Part shown: positions 29,577-40,214 of the stretch, one piece after another
How positions within the stretch are numbered: the stretch's first letter is position 1
How the letters are laid out: every line of letters starts with the position of its first letter
Assembly (NCBI GenBank): GCA_020186115.1
Contig: WSYJ01000149.1
Coordinates: forward strand, 62,001-126,000
Direction: 5' to 3'
Length of the DNA: 64,000 bases
Origin: Histomonas meleagridis
Lineage: Eukaryota > Parabasalia > Tritrichomonadida > Dientamoebidae
Position numbers and translations under genes: made by a program
Notes under the pieces: generated by a model
Told to the model about the DNA's origin: nothing
Database searches by the model: none
Seen by the model: the letters and a program-made list of their open reading frames with translations, nothing else

Positions 29577-29723
29577 TAAATCCAATTTTTTTTTGGCATT
29601 TTTTAGATGTCATTTTACTCCCATCAAATTTAAATGTACATAATAAACCGAATCTTATCAAAATTCAACGCAAAATTCGGTTTTAATTACATCAATCTTT
29701 GATGTATAAATTGATTTTGTTTT

Positions 29724-32520
29724 ATGGAACCAAAAATAATAATCGACTTATATACAAAGCTTTCTTCAAGCAATCAAGAGTGGATAACAGAGATATCTGA
29801 TAAATTTGTTATGATTGTACAAAATCCAAATAATATTCCATCTCTAATTACAGCTTTTTTTCAAACTGAAAACGAATTTGTTAAAAAAGGCATTTTATTA
29901 GGGCTTGAAAAATGTATTACGATTTCAATTTCAAGTTTTGATGTTAATCAAATAATTTATCTTTCTCATCATCTTTTAGAGATATTAAAAGGAGAAATTG
30001 GGTCAACAATTACCATTGACATTTTATCCTTAATTTTATCCAATTACCATGACCCTATTTTAGAAATTGAAAATTATTTGAAAAATTCAGACAAATTAAC
30101 TAGCCATTATTTTACATTATTTTCCAAATACTCATCACATAATCATCATATTCCATTAGAAATCATCCTTAATAAAATTCATATCGGAATTGAATCTAAT
30201 GAAATCAAAACACAAATTTCTTCTTTTTGTTTATTAGCACTTTCATATCCAATACATAAATCCATTGATATTCTTATTACATATACTGCACAAATTCGAA
30301 ATATATTCGAAAAACTTTTTTTACCAGATACAGATTATCTACAAATTTTATTATTTCTTAAAGTTATTAAATATTTCAAAGTTACACAAATTGATGTTAT
30401 TGAAATATTTTGTCCAATTTCCGAAATAATACTAAATTTAAAAACATTAAATTTAACAAATACACAAATTCTTATATTTATTGATTATATCAATGAACGA
30501 ATAACAGAAACGAACATTGAATCAACAGATTTATTATATATATTCGATGTATTTATTGAGTTATGTATTAAAAATATATTCATTTGAAGTAGATGAACCA
30601 ATACAATCAATTGATTTCTTTGTATATATATTACGGAAAATTCCATTTGAAGAAAGTAAAATAATTTGTTTTAATAAATTAAAATATTTATTAACAAATA
30701 ATGAAATAATATATTATAAATTTACATATTTCACTTTACTTTCTTCATTTGTAATTGTTTATGGCGATTTTGATGAATTTGTTCAATTATTTTCACAATG
30801 TTTATTAATGAATAATTCCAAAGTTTTCATATTCGCATTAGAATGTTTTAATGAAATATATCAATTTATATCGAAATCGATTTGTAAAAATTCGGAATTT
30901 CTTTTTAATATATCAATAAATGCATTTCAAACATTACATAATTACATACAAATTATTGGCGATTTTTTATCGAATGTTATCATTTTTTCAGATGAAATAT
31001 CTATAGATATATATAATAACATTAAAATGATTATATTTACATATTTAAGAAATGGAATTAATTCCGAAGTTTTGATATCATTACGAATTATCGAAGTATT
31101 AATCGAGAAAATTCAACTCGAAAATTATTCGGATATATTTCAAATAATAATTTTACATTTAACGAATAATGATACAAATATTAGATCTTATAGTTATTGT
31201 TTAATTACTTCATTTGTTTTAAAATTTCCTAAACAATTTCAAGAATATATTCCAATGATATTTGAGATAATTAAAAATGAAAATGATATCGAAATAATTG
31301 GACAAATTTGTTACTTCTTTGGTATTATATCAATAGTTTACAAAAATGAAATAAAAGATTTCATTCAACAAAACATTAATTTAATTATTGAACAATGTAA
31401 TAATGAAGTTAATGAAGAATATGCAATAAATTCATTATCATTAATATTCCATTCATATAAATCAAAAGAATTAATTCCAATTTTATCATATTTCTATATA
31501 AATATATTTAAAAAACATAACATAAATTCAACAATTTTCATTTTATCTTCATTAGAATTAACTTTAAATGTTTTTGAAGAATATAAAGAAATTACAATTT
31601 TTAATGAAATTATCAATGATATTAACATAAATATCGAAATAGTTGATGAAAACCTTCAAATTATTTATATTGATATAATAAATTTATTATATAAATATAA
31701 TAATAATTCGACATATCAATCAAATGTTATAATGAAATTATTAAAACAAATTATGAATGAATATAGTCAAGACAAAAATGAAATGTTAAATACAATTCGA
31801 AGATATTTTAAGTTAAATTTAATTGATAATGAAATAACAATAATTTTAATTAACAATTTTTGTAATTATTTAAATTGTTCAATTAAATTCATCAGAAAAT
31901 ATTCATTAAAATTATTATATAATATAATGAATTTAATGGATAATGAACAAATTAATTTTATTATCAAATATTCAATTGATTCATTACAAAATAATATAAA
32001 CACAAAACAATCATTAAAAATCATTAAAAAAATTCTTCAAATAAATTGTAAATTGTTACCAATCGATATAATATTTCCATTAATCATTAAAAAACTTCAA
32101 CAAAATATTAAAACTAAAACATTAAATAACATTATATTAATTTTAATTATCATCCAAAACAATATCCAAATAATTTCAGCAGAAGAATTCTTTAACATTA
32201 TATTACCTTATATATATAATTGTACAAATCCACAAATATTTGAATTTGTTCTTTCATATTATGAAAATAATCCAAACAACAAAACATTTTTCGTTGGCTT
32301 ATCCATAAAATTACTTTCGTTACATTTTTCTCAGCAAATGTTACCAATTCTAATTAAATGTTATGAAATAATACAAAATGAAACAAGTAAACATAACGAA
32401 CCAATGACATTTATACACCAATATGTATCCGATCAAGAAACACTCGAAACATTTATGAAGACATTCAATTACATTTGTTTAATAACGAAAACAAATAACT
32501 ACAAACAAATTAAATTGTAA
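29724..32520 (+). CDS. HEAT-repeat karyopherin (importin-beta-like) with a +1 frameshift
   Basis: About 930 residues in two overlapping frames, 29724-30587 and 30517-32520. Both are long helical-repeat sequences and join smoothly if one base is skipped near 30569-30575 (ATTAAAAATA). The N-terminus LYTKLSSSNQEWITEISDKFVMIVQNP resembles the importin-beta N-domain, and the rest shows HEAT-like helix pairs throughout. Function would be nuclear transport through binding Ran and cargo. The shift sits at a five-A run, so sequencing error, recent inactivation or ribosomal frameshifting remain open. The last 15 codons are the first copy of the 48-bp repeat. Confidence 0.6.
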
Positions 32521-32914
32521 AAATGATTAATAACGAAAACAAATAACTACAAACAAATTAAATTGTAAAAATGTTTAATAACGAAAACAAATAACTACAA
32601 ACAAATTAAATTGTAAAAATGATTAATAACGAAAACAAATAACTACAAACAAATTAAATTGTAAAAATGATTAATAACGAAAACAAATAACTACAAACAA
32701 ATTAAATTGTAAAAATGTTTAATAACGAAAACAAATAACTACAAACAAATTAAATTGTAAAAATGTTTAATAACGAAAACAAATAACTACAAACAAATTA
32801 AATTGTAAAAATGTTTAATAACGAAAACAAATAACTACAAACAAATTAAATTGTAAAAATGATTAATAACGAAAACGCAAAACAAATAACTACAAACAAA
32901 TTTAATTATAAAAA
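32476..32914. repeat. 48-bp minisatellite, eight full copies and one degenerate copy
   Basis: Units start TGTTTAATAACG or TGATTAATAACG and repeat every 48 bases with ATG words at 32523, 32571, 32619, 32667, 32715, 32763, 32811 and 32859. The first copy is the coding end of the karyopherin-like gene including its stop. Later copies carry the same stop, so they are untranslated on this strand. The last, degenerate copy (with GCAAAA inserted) runs into the end of the convergent GTPase gene. Confidence 0.95.
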
Positions 32915-34047
32915 TGGTTAATTTCCATTCGGATTTGTTTCGATTTCAGTTTCATAAATTCCAAAATTTGTTTCTTCTCTTCATTCTTCGGCATCATCAA
33001 AGTCAGCACGCATAACATAACGCATATCATCGTCATTGGCAGCTTCGTCCTCCACTTCCTGAACATTCCCTTTACTTTATACGACAACACATACAACACA
33101 AACAATATCAAAAACATCATCAACAAATACATTTGTCTTCTTCGCATTACATCGATACATTCAAGAGCTTTCTCCGATGCAATTGTTACATTCCGTACGT
33201 CTTCTTGTAACTTATCGATTGCTTCCATTACCATTTCATCATTTGCGTTATTAATTATATTAACAATGTAATTAATTTCATTACCTTCTTCGATATTTTC
33301 ATTGTTATTCGGTATATAAAACGACTTAACTTCAATCGACGTCGTTATTAAATTACTTAACTGCTGCGCGATCGATGCCACAATTCGACTTCGTCCAACG
33401 CTGTTAATGATAGTGTTCGCTTTGGAGAGAAAGAACCGAAGTTTCCGGCGATGAAATTTCTGTATCTTTTGGAGATAACTTTGAAGATGTGGAGAAAACG
33501 CTTGGCTCGACGAGTCCATGAAGCAGAGTATCAGCTGCGCGTAGTCCGACAACGAAATTAAGATATCTTCGAGATCAAAATTCAGCCGACTTCGGTCAGG
33601 AATAAGTCCGGGAGTGTCAATGAGGGTAACAAGTGACGGGCGTTGGCATCGTGGAAGGCATATCTCTGTTTTGATGTGATTTTGATAATTTTGAATATCT
33701 TTGATTTTGCGTAATATGCGAAACTTGTCAACTGTGGACTGGCCATCGAGTGTGGAGTCGTATGCGCCTGATGTGATGAACGTGATCGAAGAGGTTTCGA
33801 TCGAAACTGAAACATTTTGGATCTCCTTCTGATAGTACCAGTTGATGAAACTCGACTTCCCGGTGGAGTGGTCCCCGATCAGGAGGATGAACGTATGCTG
33901 CGGAGGTTCAGATATTGGCTTCGACATATTTTTGTTGACCCATTTGTTTTTGGCTATATCGTTCAAGCCGAGCCTTCGCTCACTGTATATCCGTGCGATG
34001 CTTTGGATGATGGACTCGTTGGCTTGTGGCTCAACTGTTAATTCCAT
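32902..34047 (-). CDS. EHD/dynamin-like GTPase with C-terminal membrane hairpin
   Basis: 381 residues from the ATG (the frame opens at TTG). G1 GDHSTGKSS near residues 57-65, a Thr/Ser-rich switch I, G3 DTPGL near 130 and a G4-like LSKANT near 195 place it in the dynamin/EHD superfamily, close to EHD or sarcalumenin GTPase domains. After a helical region come two hydrophobic helices (MYLLMMFLILFVLYVLSY; MTMICVMLCVLTLMM), as in membrane-remodelling GTPases with a hairpin anchor. The final residues NHFYN come from the 48-bp repeat. AACGGTC lies 63 bases upstream of the ATG. Confidence 0.75.
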   Translation of the reverse strand: MELTVEPQANESIIQSIARIYSERRLGLNDIAKNKWVNKNMSKPISEPPQHTFILLIGDHSTGKSSFINWYYQKEIQNVSVSIETSSITFITSGAYDSTLDGQSTVDKFRILRKIKDIQNYQNHIKTEICLPRCQRPSLVTLIDTPGLIPDRSRLNFDLEDILISLSDYAQLILCFMDSSSQAFSPHLQSYLQKIQKFHRRKLRFFLSKANTIINSVGRSRIVASIAQQLSNLITTSIEVKSFYIPNNNENIEEGNEINYIVNIINNANDEMVMEAIDKLQEDVRNVTIASEKALECIDVMRRRQMYLLMMFLILFVLYVLSYKVKGMFRKWRTKLPMTMICVMLCVLTLMMPKNEEKKQILEFMKLKSKQIRMEINHFYN

Positions 34048-34390
34048 TGCGACCAAATAACATTTGAAACCATTTCCGAACAAACTTTCTCAAATTTTTA
34101 TGATCAATAAACGGTCGTTTTGTGTATTTGCAAATTAAAGAAATTGTTTAAATTCGATACTAAAAACTGGTTTACGTCCTTAAACTCATGAAAATTAAAA
34201 CAAAAGTAAAATTTGCGCTTTTTTGAGGTTTGGCAAATTTTGGGCAATGACTAATTTTAATCAAATTAGTGCATTTTTTAAATTAATATCGTTGAAAGCA
34301 AATGCCTTCGTGTGAGTATGGTCGGTTGAAACTTTATATAAAATTATTATAACAATATGTTATTTTAGAAATCATTTTGAAATTAATTCA
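34048..34390. promoter_or_regulatory. Divergent promoter region with AACGGTC
   Basis: Between the EHD-like gene (minus) and the 34391 gene (plus). AAACGGTCGTTTTG (34109-34122) matches the AACGGTC site at 25437 through GTTT. The plus-strand gene start reads TTCAATG, close to a trichomonad initiator. The rest is AT-rich. Confidence 0.4.
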
Positions 34391-34861
34391 ATGCTTGGAA
34401 ACAGAAAAAGAGAACTCTTTACAAACCTGAATTATTGTGAAGCCCAAAATTGCATTGCCGGCGTGCGTTTCGAGTTCACAGTACCAATATTGAAATTTGT
34501 TATAATCAAAAATACTTATGCTCTTAATTTTGGTGAATTTTGGGAATGGCCTGAAAAATCTGCCTTGGCACAATATCATCACTGTCAATTTTATAATAAT
34601 AGATTTGGTTCTGAAGGATCAGCTATAACTTTTTTTCACTGGATGAACAGACCACATGTTGGAGATTGTTTCTTTTCAGGTTCCAATGGCAAATCACAAA
34701 GTGATATCTATGTTTATGTTAAGGATAGCATTGGGAGGAGATTACAAAAATACCCTCTTTTCGAAATTTCGACTGTACAATCTTTCGAAATTCGATCTGA
34801 TTTCGACCATACTTTTTCTGGAATTTTGGATTATTTCCTATATAGTAATGTTGCATATTAG
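34391..34861 (+). CDS. Short protein resembling a fragment of a trichomonad surface protein
   Basis: 156 residues, ATG start. The sequence (FEFTVPILKFVIIKNTYALNFG, YHHCQFYNNRFGSEGSAITFFHW, CFFSGSNGKSQSDIYVYV) has the look of right-handed beta-helix or Pmp-like repeats seen in large trichomonad surface proteins, with Cys/Asn/Phe-rich strands. It lacks a signal peptide, membrane helix and stalk, so it is probably a truncated copy or gene fragment. The frame is intact. Its stop lies at the start of a 283-base direct repeat. Confidence 0.5.
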   Translation: MLGNRKRELFTNLNYCEAQNCIAGVRFEFTVPILKFVIIKNTYALNFGEFWEWPEKSALAQYHHCQFYNNRFGSEGSAITFFHWMNRPHVGDCFFSGSNGKSQSDIYVYVKDSIGRRLQKYPLFEISTVQSFEIRSDFDHTFSGILDYFLYSNVAY

Positions 34862-35422
34862 ATGTGTTTATTTTCTAAACTATTATCCTTTATCATTTTC
34901 ATTAAAAATTTTGAGAAAAAGTGAAAATATATGAAAAAATCAACTTAGTCGATAATAAATCGAGTGCAACTTTTTATATAAAGTGGCGGTGGTCTTTATT
35001 TATTTATGAATAAAAATATATGATTTATTATTTAAAAAAATGTGATTGTTAAATAAAAATATTTTTTGCATGGATTTTTATGAATGATTGAAATTTTGGT
35101 GAAGTGAAAAAACTAATGTGAAGTGATTTTTTCTTTATTTATTAGATATATTTATTTTTTTTTAAACTATTATCTTGTATCATTTTTATTGAAATTTTTG
35201 AGAAAAAGTGAAAATACATAAAAAAAAAACGACTTCTCCAACATTCATGAAAATCCAACTTTTTATATGAAGTGGAACTGGTCTTTATTTATATGTGGAT
35301 AAAAATATATTATTTTATTTTTTGAAAATATTTGATTATTTTTTGAAAATATTTTTTATATAAATTTTTATATCTGATCAATATTCTGGTGAAGTGAAGA
35401 AAGCCGATAGGAAAATGTTTTT
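34856..35422. repeat. Imperfect tandem direct repeat, period about 283 bp
   Basis: Copy A (34856 to ~35139) and copy B (~35140 to ~35422) align through TATTAGAT(G/A)T, TTTTGAGAAAAAGTGAAAATA, ACTTTTTATAT(A/G)AAGTGG, GGTCTTTATTTAT and TGGTGAAGTGAA. Copy A begins with the last bases and stop of the 34391 gene, so the 3' end of that gene was duplicated downstream. No coding capacity. Confidence 0.8.
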
Positions 35423-36018
35423 TTCCACCTTGTTTTATATCATATTTTCTCATTAATATATGAGAACATTTAGTCAATATTAAAGTCCATACTATGAACT
35501 TACTACAATCTTTGATTAAAAATTGATTTCCTTAAATTTAATATTTTTCTTAAAGAAATGAGAATTATTTATGTTTAATAATTCTTTCTTAGATTTATTA
35601 CTCACTTATTTATTACAAAATATTTTTTCTTTAAATAAATACACTATAAAACTTCAGTTATAATTTTCAAGATAATTAAACGGTAAAATAACTTTTGGCG
35701 TTTACATTTGTATAACATATATTCGAAAGAAGAGAAATGGTGTCATATTGAATTATAATCACAAAATATTTTGTGAGAGATAGATTAGGTCCAAATGTTC
35801 GGTCACTACTTAGTCGTGCGGAGGTGCCTCCATTGGCTGACTTGAGAAAAATGGTTTGCAACATACTCCGAGGGCTGTGAGCGATTGTGAATTTTGGTGA
35901 TCTAACAGACTTAGTCATGAAACATATAAATATGCGCCTTCAACTTGATGTCAGTGCTTCATATAATGCTTAGCGAGATCTGTTCTCTACATAATAAAGA
36001 AGTCAATTAAAAATATTA
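35423..36018. other. Spacer with a GC-richer island, possible coding relic
   Basis: Mostly AT-rich, but ~35780-35900 is richer in GC. On the plus strand it reads RLGPNVRSLLSRAEVPPL, then ADLRKMVCNILRGL and a stop, without a start codon. On the minus strand an 80-codon frame (35676-35918) also lies open. The plus reading looks more protein-like. It may be the end of a decayed gene or transposable element; no family recognised. Confidence 0.35.
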
Positions 36019-38049
36019 TTATATATTAACAAAATGATCCTCTTTGAAATCTTCAACAAATGGATCTTCAGCAATGTTCGACATTTGATTAGGAACTGAA
36101 AATCCTTCTGTCGTATTATTGTCATTCGTTTCAACACTTATCGCGTTTTCTTCATTTTTGGTTTTGTTTCGTTGATGATTAAGAAATATAACAACAATTA
36201 TTATAATTAGAATAATAACTATTATTACACAAACAATAATGATAATAATAACAGTATTCGTTTGTTTCTCATTATCATTTCCTTCATTTTGATTGAAAAT
36301 AGTAAAGAAATCTGAATAATAACTTAAATATGTCGAATATTGAATAATCGTATAATTATAATATAAATATTCTGTGACAAAATATGTAATAGATGAAGAT
36401 AACATTGAAATGATATATGTGTTTGATAAAAATGAATAATTTGAAATTGTTTGTATAAATGATATCGTATATTTCAATGTTAATGAATATGAAAATGTTG
36501 TGAAATATTCAAATGAATTCTCTATTATAAATGAATTAGACTTACTAAATGAATTTGACTTAGAAAATGTATTTGATTGTGAATATGTATTTGATTTAGT
36601 AAATGTATTTGTGAATGTATTTGATTCAGTGAATGTATATGTTGAAAAGCACTCTGGAACTGTTTCATATGTCACATCAAATTTACCAAATGTTTTACTT
36701 TGATATGTGTTTAATACCATGATTTCAACTGTAACATAAATAAAAGCATTTGCATCAATTGTGGGCTCATTTTCACCATAAAAGTAAACACATGTGAGAC
36801 TATTACAAGAATTAAATGCGAAAATTTCGATTTTATTTACATTTTTTCCAATGTAAACAGTGGTTAAACAGGTACATGATGAGAATAAACCCTCTGAAAT
36901 TGTTGTGACTTTGCTTGAAATTGAAAATGATTTAAGTTTAGTGCATCTGCATAATGCATATTCTCCAAAACTTTCAATGTTATCACAATTTGTAATCTCT
37001 TCTAAATTCGAATAATAAAATGAAATATCTCGAATATAAGTAACTGTTGATGGGATTTTATATGTATTTCCTTCTTTAGCTGCTGGATAATAATAAATAG
37101 TTTTAACATTTTTATCATAAAGAACATCATCATCATTTAAATTACAAAAATACGGATTGTTTTCAGACACTTTATAAAACTTAACATTCGGACATGATAT
37201 AAAAACAGCATTACCAAATGAACTTACTGATGCTGGGAAAGTGATATTCTGTAATTGACCGCACTGCTCAAATGCACGACTTCCAAATGATTGAACATTT
37301 TCTCCAATTATAACTGATTCTAAATTTAAACATCGAAAAAATGCACTATATCCAATCGATGTTACAGAATCACCAATTATAACTGAAACTAAAGAAGTCC
37401 AATGGGAAAATGCATTATCTGATATTGCTGTAACTCCACTTTCAATTATAAGATTTAACGTTATGTTTTGGTAATAAGATCTTTCATCAAATTCACTTGA
37501 AGTAGTGATGGTAAGTGTTGATGTTTCTGTAGAAAATGTTTCACTTGTATGAATGAAAAAAATAATGAATATTAAAGGAAGGAATTTGTTTTTTATTGTT
37601 TTAATATGTTTTATTAATTTATCAAATAAATTTATTGATATGTGTTTCATTTTGTTGAAAAATAATTTGGTGACAAAAAAAGTGAGTAAAATTACTAGAA
37701 AAATATTAAATAAAAAAGAAAATACATTGAATATATATTCGTTATTCACTGTAGAAAAGAAATAATGGACATTAAAAACATGAGAAATTTTTTTTGTCTT
37801 TTGATTTTTAAGAAATAAAATATTCACTGGAGTTAATACATGAGATGACATAATAGGACTTAGTTGATGTGTAATTAGAAATACTAATGGTTTGTTGGTA
37901 TTAATATGAATTAAAGATTTTGATGAAAAATGTTCATTTTTTGTAATATTTATTGAATAGAGGCTGAAGCCAGTCACCGATAAATCATTCATATCGAAAA
38001 TATTACATGAACAAAATTTGAGTTGCAGCAAAAGGATCTGGTAAATCAT
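36019..38049 (-). CDS. BspA-like (TpLRR) surface protein 2
   Basis: 676 residues. Same plan as the genes at 26510 and 47383: a ~165-residue N-terminus with hydrophobic stretches (VFSFLFNIFLVILLTFFVTKLFF; FLPLIFIIFFIHTSETF), TpLRR units (~180-450; SLVSVIIGDSVTSIGYSAF) with a Tyr-rich insert, a short SNTF(T/S)x array (~475-515), an aromatic juxtamembrane region, a membrane helix (~598-623) and an acidic tail ending KEDHFVNI. A later Met (MKHISINLF) would give a protein starting nearer the second hydrophobic stretch. Probably an adhesion or surface antigen. Confidence 0.85.
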   Translation of the reverse strand: MIYQILLLQLKFCSCNIFDMNDLSVTGFSLYSINITKNEHFSSKSLIHINTNKPLVFLITHQLSPIMSSHVLTPVNILFLKNQKTKKISHVFNVHYFFSTVNNEYIFNVFSFLFNIFLVILLTFFVTKLFFNKMKHISINLFDKLIKHIKTIKNKFLPLIFIIFFIHTSETFSTETSTLTITTSSEFDERSYYQNITLNLIIESGVTAISDNAFSHWTSLVSVIIGDSVTSIGYSAFFRCLNLESVIIGENVQSFGSRAFEQCGQLQNITFPASVSSFGNAVFISCPNVKFYKVSENNPYFCNLNDDDVLYDKNVKTIYYYPAAKEGNTYKIPSTVTYIRDISFYYSNLEEITNCDNIESFGEYALCRCTKLKSFSISSKVTTISEGLFSSCTCLTTVYIGKNVNKIEIFAFNSCNSLTCVYFYGENEPTIDANAFIYVTVEIMVLNTYQSKTFGKFDVTYETVPECFSTYTFTESNTFTNTFTKSNTYSQSNTFSKSNSFSKSNSFIIENSFEYFTTFSYSLTLKYTISFIQTISNYSFLSNTYIISMLSSSITYFVTEYLYYNYTIIQYSTYLSYYSDFFTIFNQNEGNDNEKQTNTVIIIIIVCVIIVIILIIIIVVIFLNHQRNKTKNEENAISVETNDNNTTEGFSVPNQMSNIAEDPFVEDFKEDHFVNI

Positions 38050-38958
38050 GCCTCAGGAACTAAATTTGTATAGTTTACATGTTCAACAAATTTCAATTCT
38101 AAAACTATCAAAGTTTTGGAGGTAAATAATGAGAAACTTAATGTGCTTTGTTAGTAACAAATTGTTACTTAAAATGTGTTACTGTTCAGTAAGGCGCTGG
38201 GTTAAGCTCAGGGAAAACCTGATTTTGAAGCCAAAAAAAAAAATAAAAAAAAAAACTACAAAGGTTGGTAAAAGTTGAAATAAGAATTTTGTGTTTGAAT
38301 GGTTTACAATATATAATTGTTAGGTTTATCTCCAAAAATTGCCAATATTATCCAATTGTATCTTAATTCATTGGAATATTTTATTATTAAAGTCACTCTG
38401 CATCATCAAAAGTATGAAGAGAACGTTTATCTAATTTAATAACTTTACTTGATTTAATTTTCAATTGAAAATTATGTAATATTTAGTCGGAACCACTTTG
38501 TTTTGGTTTTATTATCAAAACAAAATCAAAAAAAAAGATACCAACAAGAGTTCTCAAATTAGCATTGTGATGCCGCCATTTAAGATCACATCATCAATAT
38601 GGATTCCATATCGGCCTTTTCACTGAGCTTCTTGTTCACAAATGTGGCACACTTATCAGAGGTCGAATGGACAAAGCCTTGTTTGTGTCAAACTGACTTT
38701 TTCTTAACTCGGACTTGAAAACTTGCCATGCAAAATTGTGTAAATCATTCAATTGCAAATTTCATAACCAAAACATAAATTTCTTGTTATAAAGCTATAA
38801 TATATTAACGAAAAATATAACCTAAAACTAAAATAAATATGTTTTAAAAAATTTTACATTTTGGTTTCTTATTTGTCACTACACGAACGACAAGGTTCAC
38901 GTTTACAAAGGGAGTTCACTTTTATAACCGTAAATACAAAATCATTTTATTGCTGTAA
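38050..38958. other. Divergent spacer with a GC-richer island
   Basis: Upstream of both surface protein 2 (minus) and the kinase (plus). A poly-A stretch sits near 38235-38262. The segment ~38560-38730 is richer in GC. Its minus strand reads FVHSTSDKCATFVNKKLSEK and a few further residues, and an overlapping frame reads SQFDTNKALSIRPLISVPHL, each broken by stops. This looks like a decayed coding sequence of unknown family. TTCACGTTTACAAAGGGAGTTCACTTTT just before the kinase may be promoter sequence; it is split here as TTCACGTTTAC and GTTCACTTTT. Confidence 0.35.
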
Positions 38959-39867
38959 ATGTTTCGTGCTCCTCCATTACGTGTGAATGGATACAGACTA
39001 ATGTTCTGTCAGTCACACACAAGGAACTCGTACGTATACACGGCAACAAAGCCACCATCACCGAAAAAGTTTTCATTGAAATTCATTTTCGTTACAAAAG
39101 AAAATATAGAAAGGATTGAGAAAGAATGTCAAATACAGTCAGAAATACAACATCCTTATATTATGCCAATATTAGAACAATTCCAACACGATAATTTTAG
39201 AGTTCTTGTGATGCCAAAAGCTATTGGTGAAACTTTGATTAATACAAGAGATAGATTCAATGTCTCGATACGCTTTATCGCGATTGTTATGTTTAGAACT
39301 GCTACAGCTCTTGCAGCATTACATAGAAATAATATTCTTCACGGAGATATAAAACCAGCTAACATTGTTATAGAGAACTCAGACAGTGAAGATCCAGTAC
39401 CAAAAATCATTGATTTTGGACATGCCGTAAAATTAGAAGATAATGAATCTTGTCATTGTCACTTAATGACATGTGTTTATTCATCTCCAGAGCTTCTTAA
39501 TAACCAGCCACATTCATATCCATCTGATGTGTTCTCATATGGATTAACATTTTATTATCTCGTTACACAAAATAACCTTTTGCATTTAAAGGAAATTGCA
39601 GAAATGTATCAGGAGGCTATGAAAATAAAGCCTGATTATAGTGATCCTCTTTGGTCAAAGTATCCAGATTTGAAAGATCTGATACAAAAAACAATCGAAT
39701 TTGACCCAAAGAAAAGAATTACTGCGGAAGAAATAATGGAACATCCGTTCTTCGAGAAAGTGCTCGGGTGGGATTGGATCAACAACGAGCGAAAATCTAT
39801 TTACTCGAAGTCAAACGTTTTCTTGGATATCGAAGAGAAAGAATTCGATGACTGCCTCGGAGTATAA
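38959..39867 (+). CDS. Atypical Ser/Thr protein kinase
   Basis: 302 residues. The kinase fold is clear from the ATP Lys (FSLKFIF, Lys41), helix-C Glu (KECQIQSEI), catalytic loop HGDIKPANIV (HRD changed to HGD), IIDFGHA, an APE-like SSPELL, DVFSYGLTFYYLV and the C-lobe Arg in KKRITAEEIMEHPFF. The Gly-rich loop is missing: residues 10-30 (NGYRLMFCQSHTRNSYVYTA) have no GxGxxG. ATP binding may therefore be weak or altered. Catalytic Asp and DFG are kept, so activity is plausible. CAMK- or NEK-like C-lobe, class not certain. Confidence 0.82.
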   Translation: MFRAPPLRVNGYRLMFCQSHTRNSYVYTATKPPSPKKFSLKFIFVTKENIERIEKECQIQSEIQHPYIMPILEQFQHDNFRVLVMPKAIGETLINTRDRFNVSIRFIAIVMFRTATALAALHRNNILHGDIKPANIVIENSDSEDPVPKIIDFGHAVKLEDNESCHCHLMTCVYSSPELLNNQPHSYPSDVFSYGLTFYYLVTQNNLLHLKEIAEMYQEAMKIKPDYSDPLWSKYPDLKDLIQKTIEFDPKKRITAEEIMEHPFFEKVLGWDWINNERKSIYSKSNVFLDIEEKEFDDCLGV

Positions 39868-40214
39868 ATATTTTTAATATAGAGAATAAAAAACGATTTA
39901 TTTAAAATTCTTTTTTTATTTAAGTAAACTAATCAAAATTGATAAGTTTACACACTATCGTTAAAGTAATTTGCAATCAAATATTTTCTTATCGACTAAA
40001 ATAAACTGAAATTCTAAACAAGTTAAAGTATTACATAGTTTTAATATATTGGAAAAAAAATAATTTGATGATTTCATGGAATTGCAAAAGTGACAGAATT
40101 GATTACTGTAAAATCATTAAATGGTTTATTTTTATAAGAGGTTTACCAGAAACTGAACCGCATTCACAAATATGAAAGAAACGATAAATTTGTATTCAAA
40201 CCTATCATCATAAA
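39868..40214. promoter_or_regulatory. HEATR5-like gene upstream region
   Basis: Spacer between two plus-strand genes. The kinase stop reads TAAATAT. AAAAGTGACAG is at 40086-40096 and AACGATA at 40180-40186, 28 bases before the next ATG. Both words recur before other starts in the window. Confidence 0.35.

Noticed and set aside
32476-32914. Regular 48-bp repeats considered as a CRISPR array
   Set aside because: There are no unique spacers; units are contiguous, and the genome is eukaryotic.
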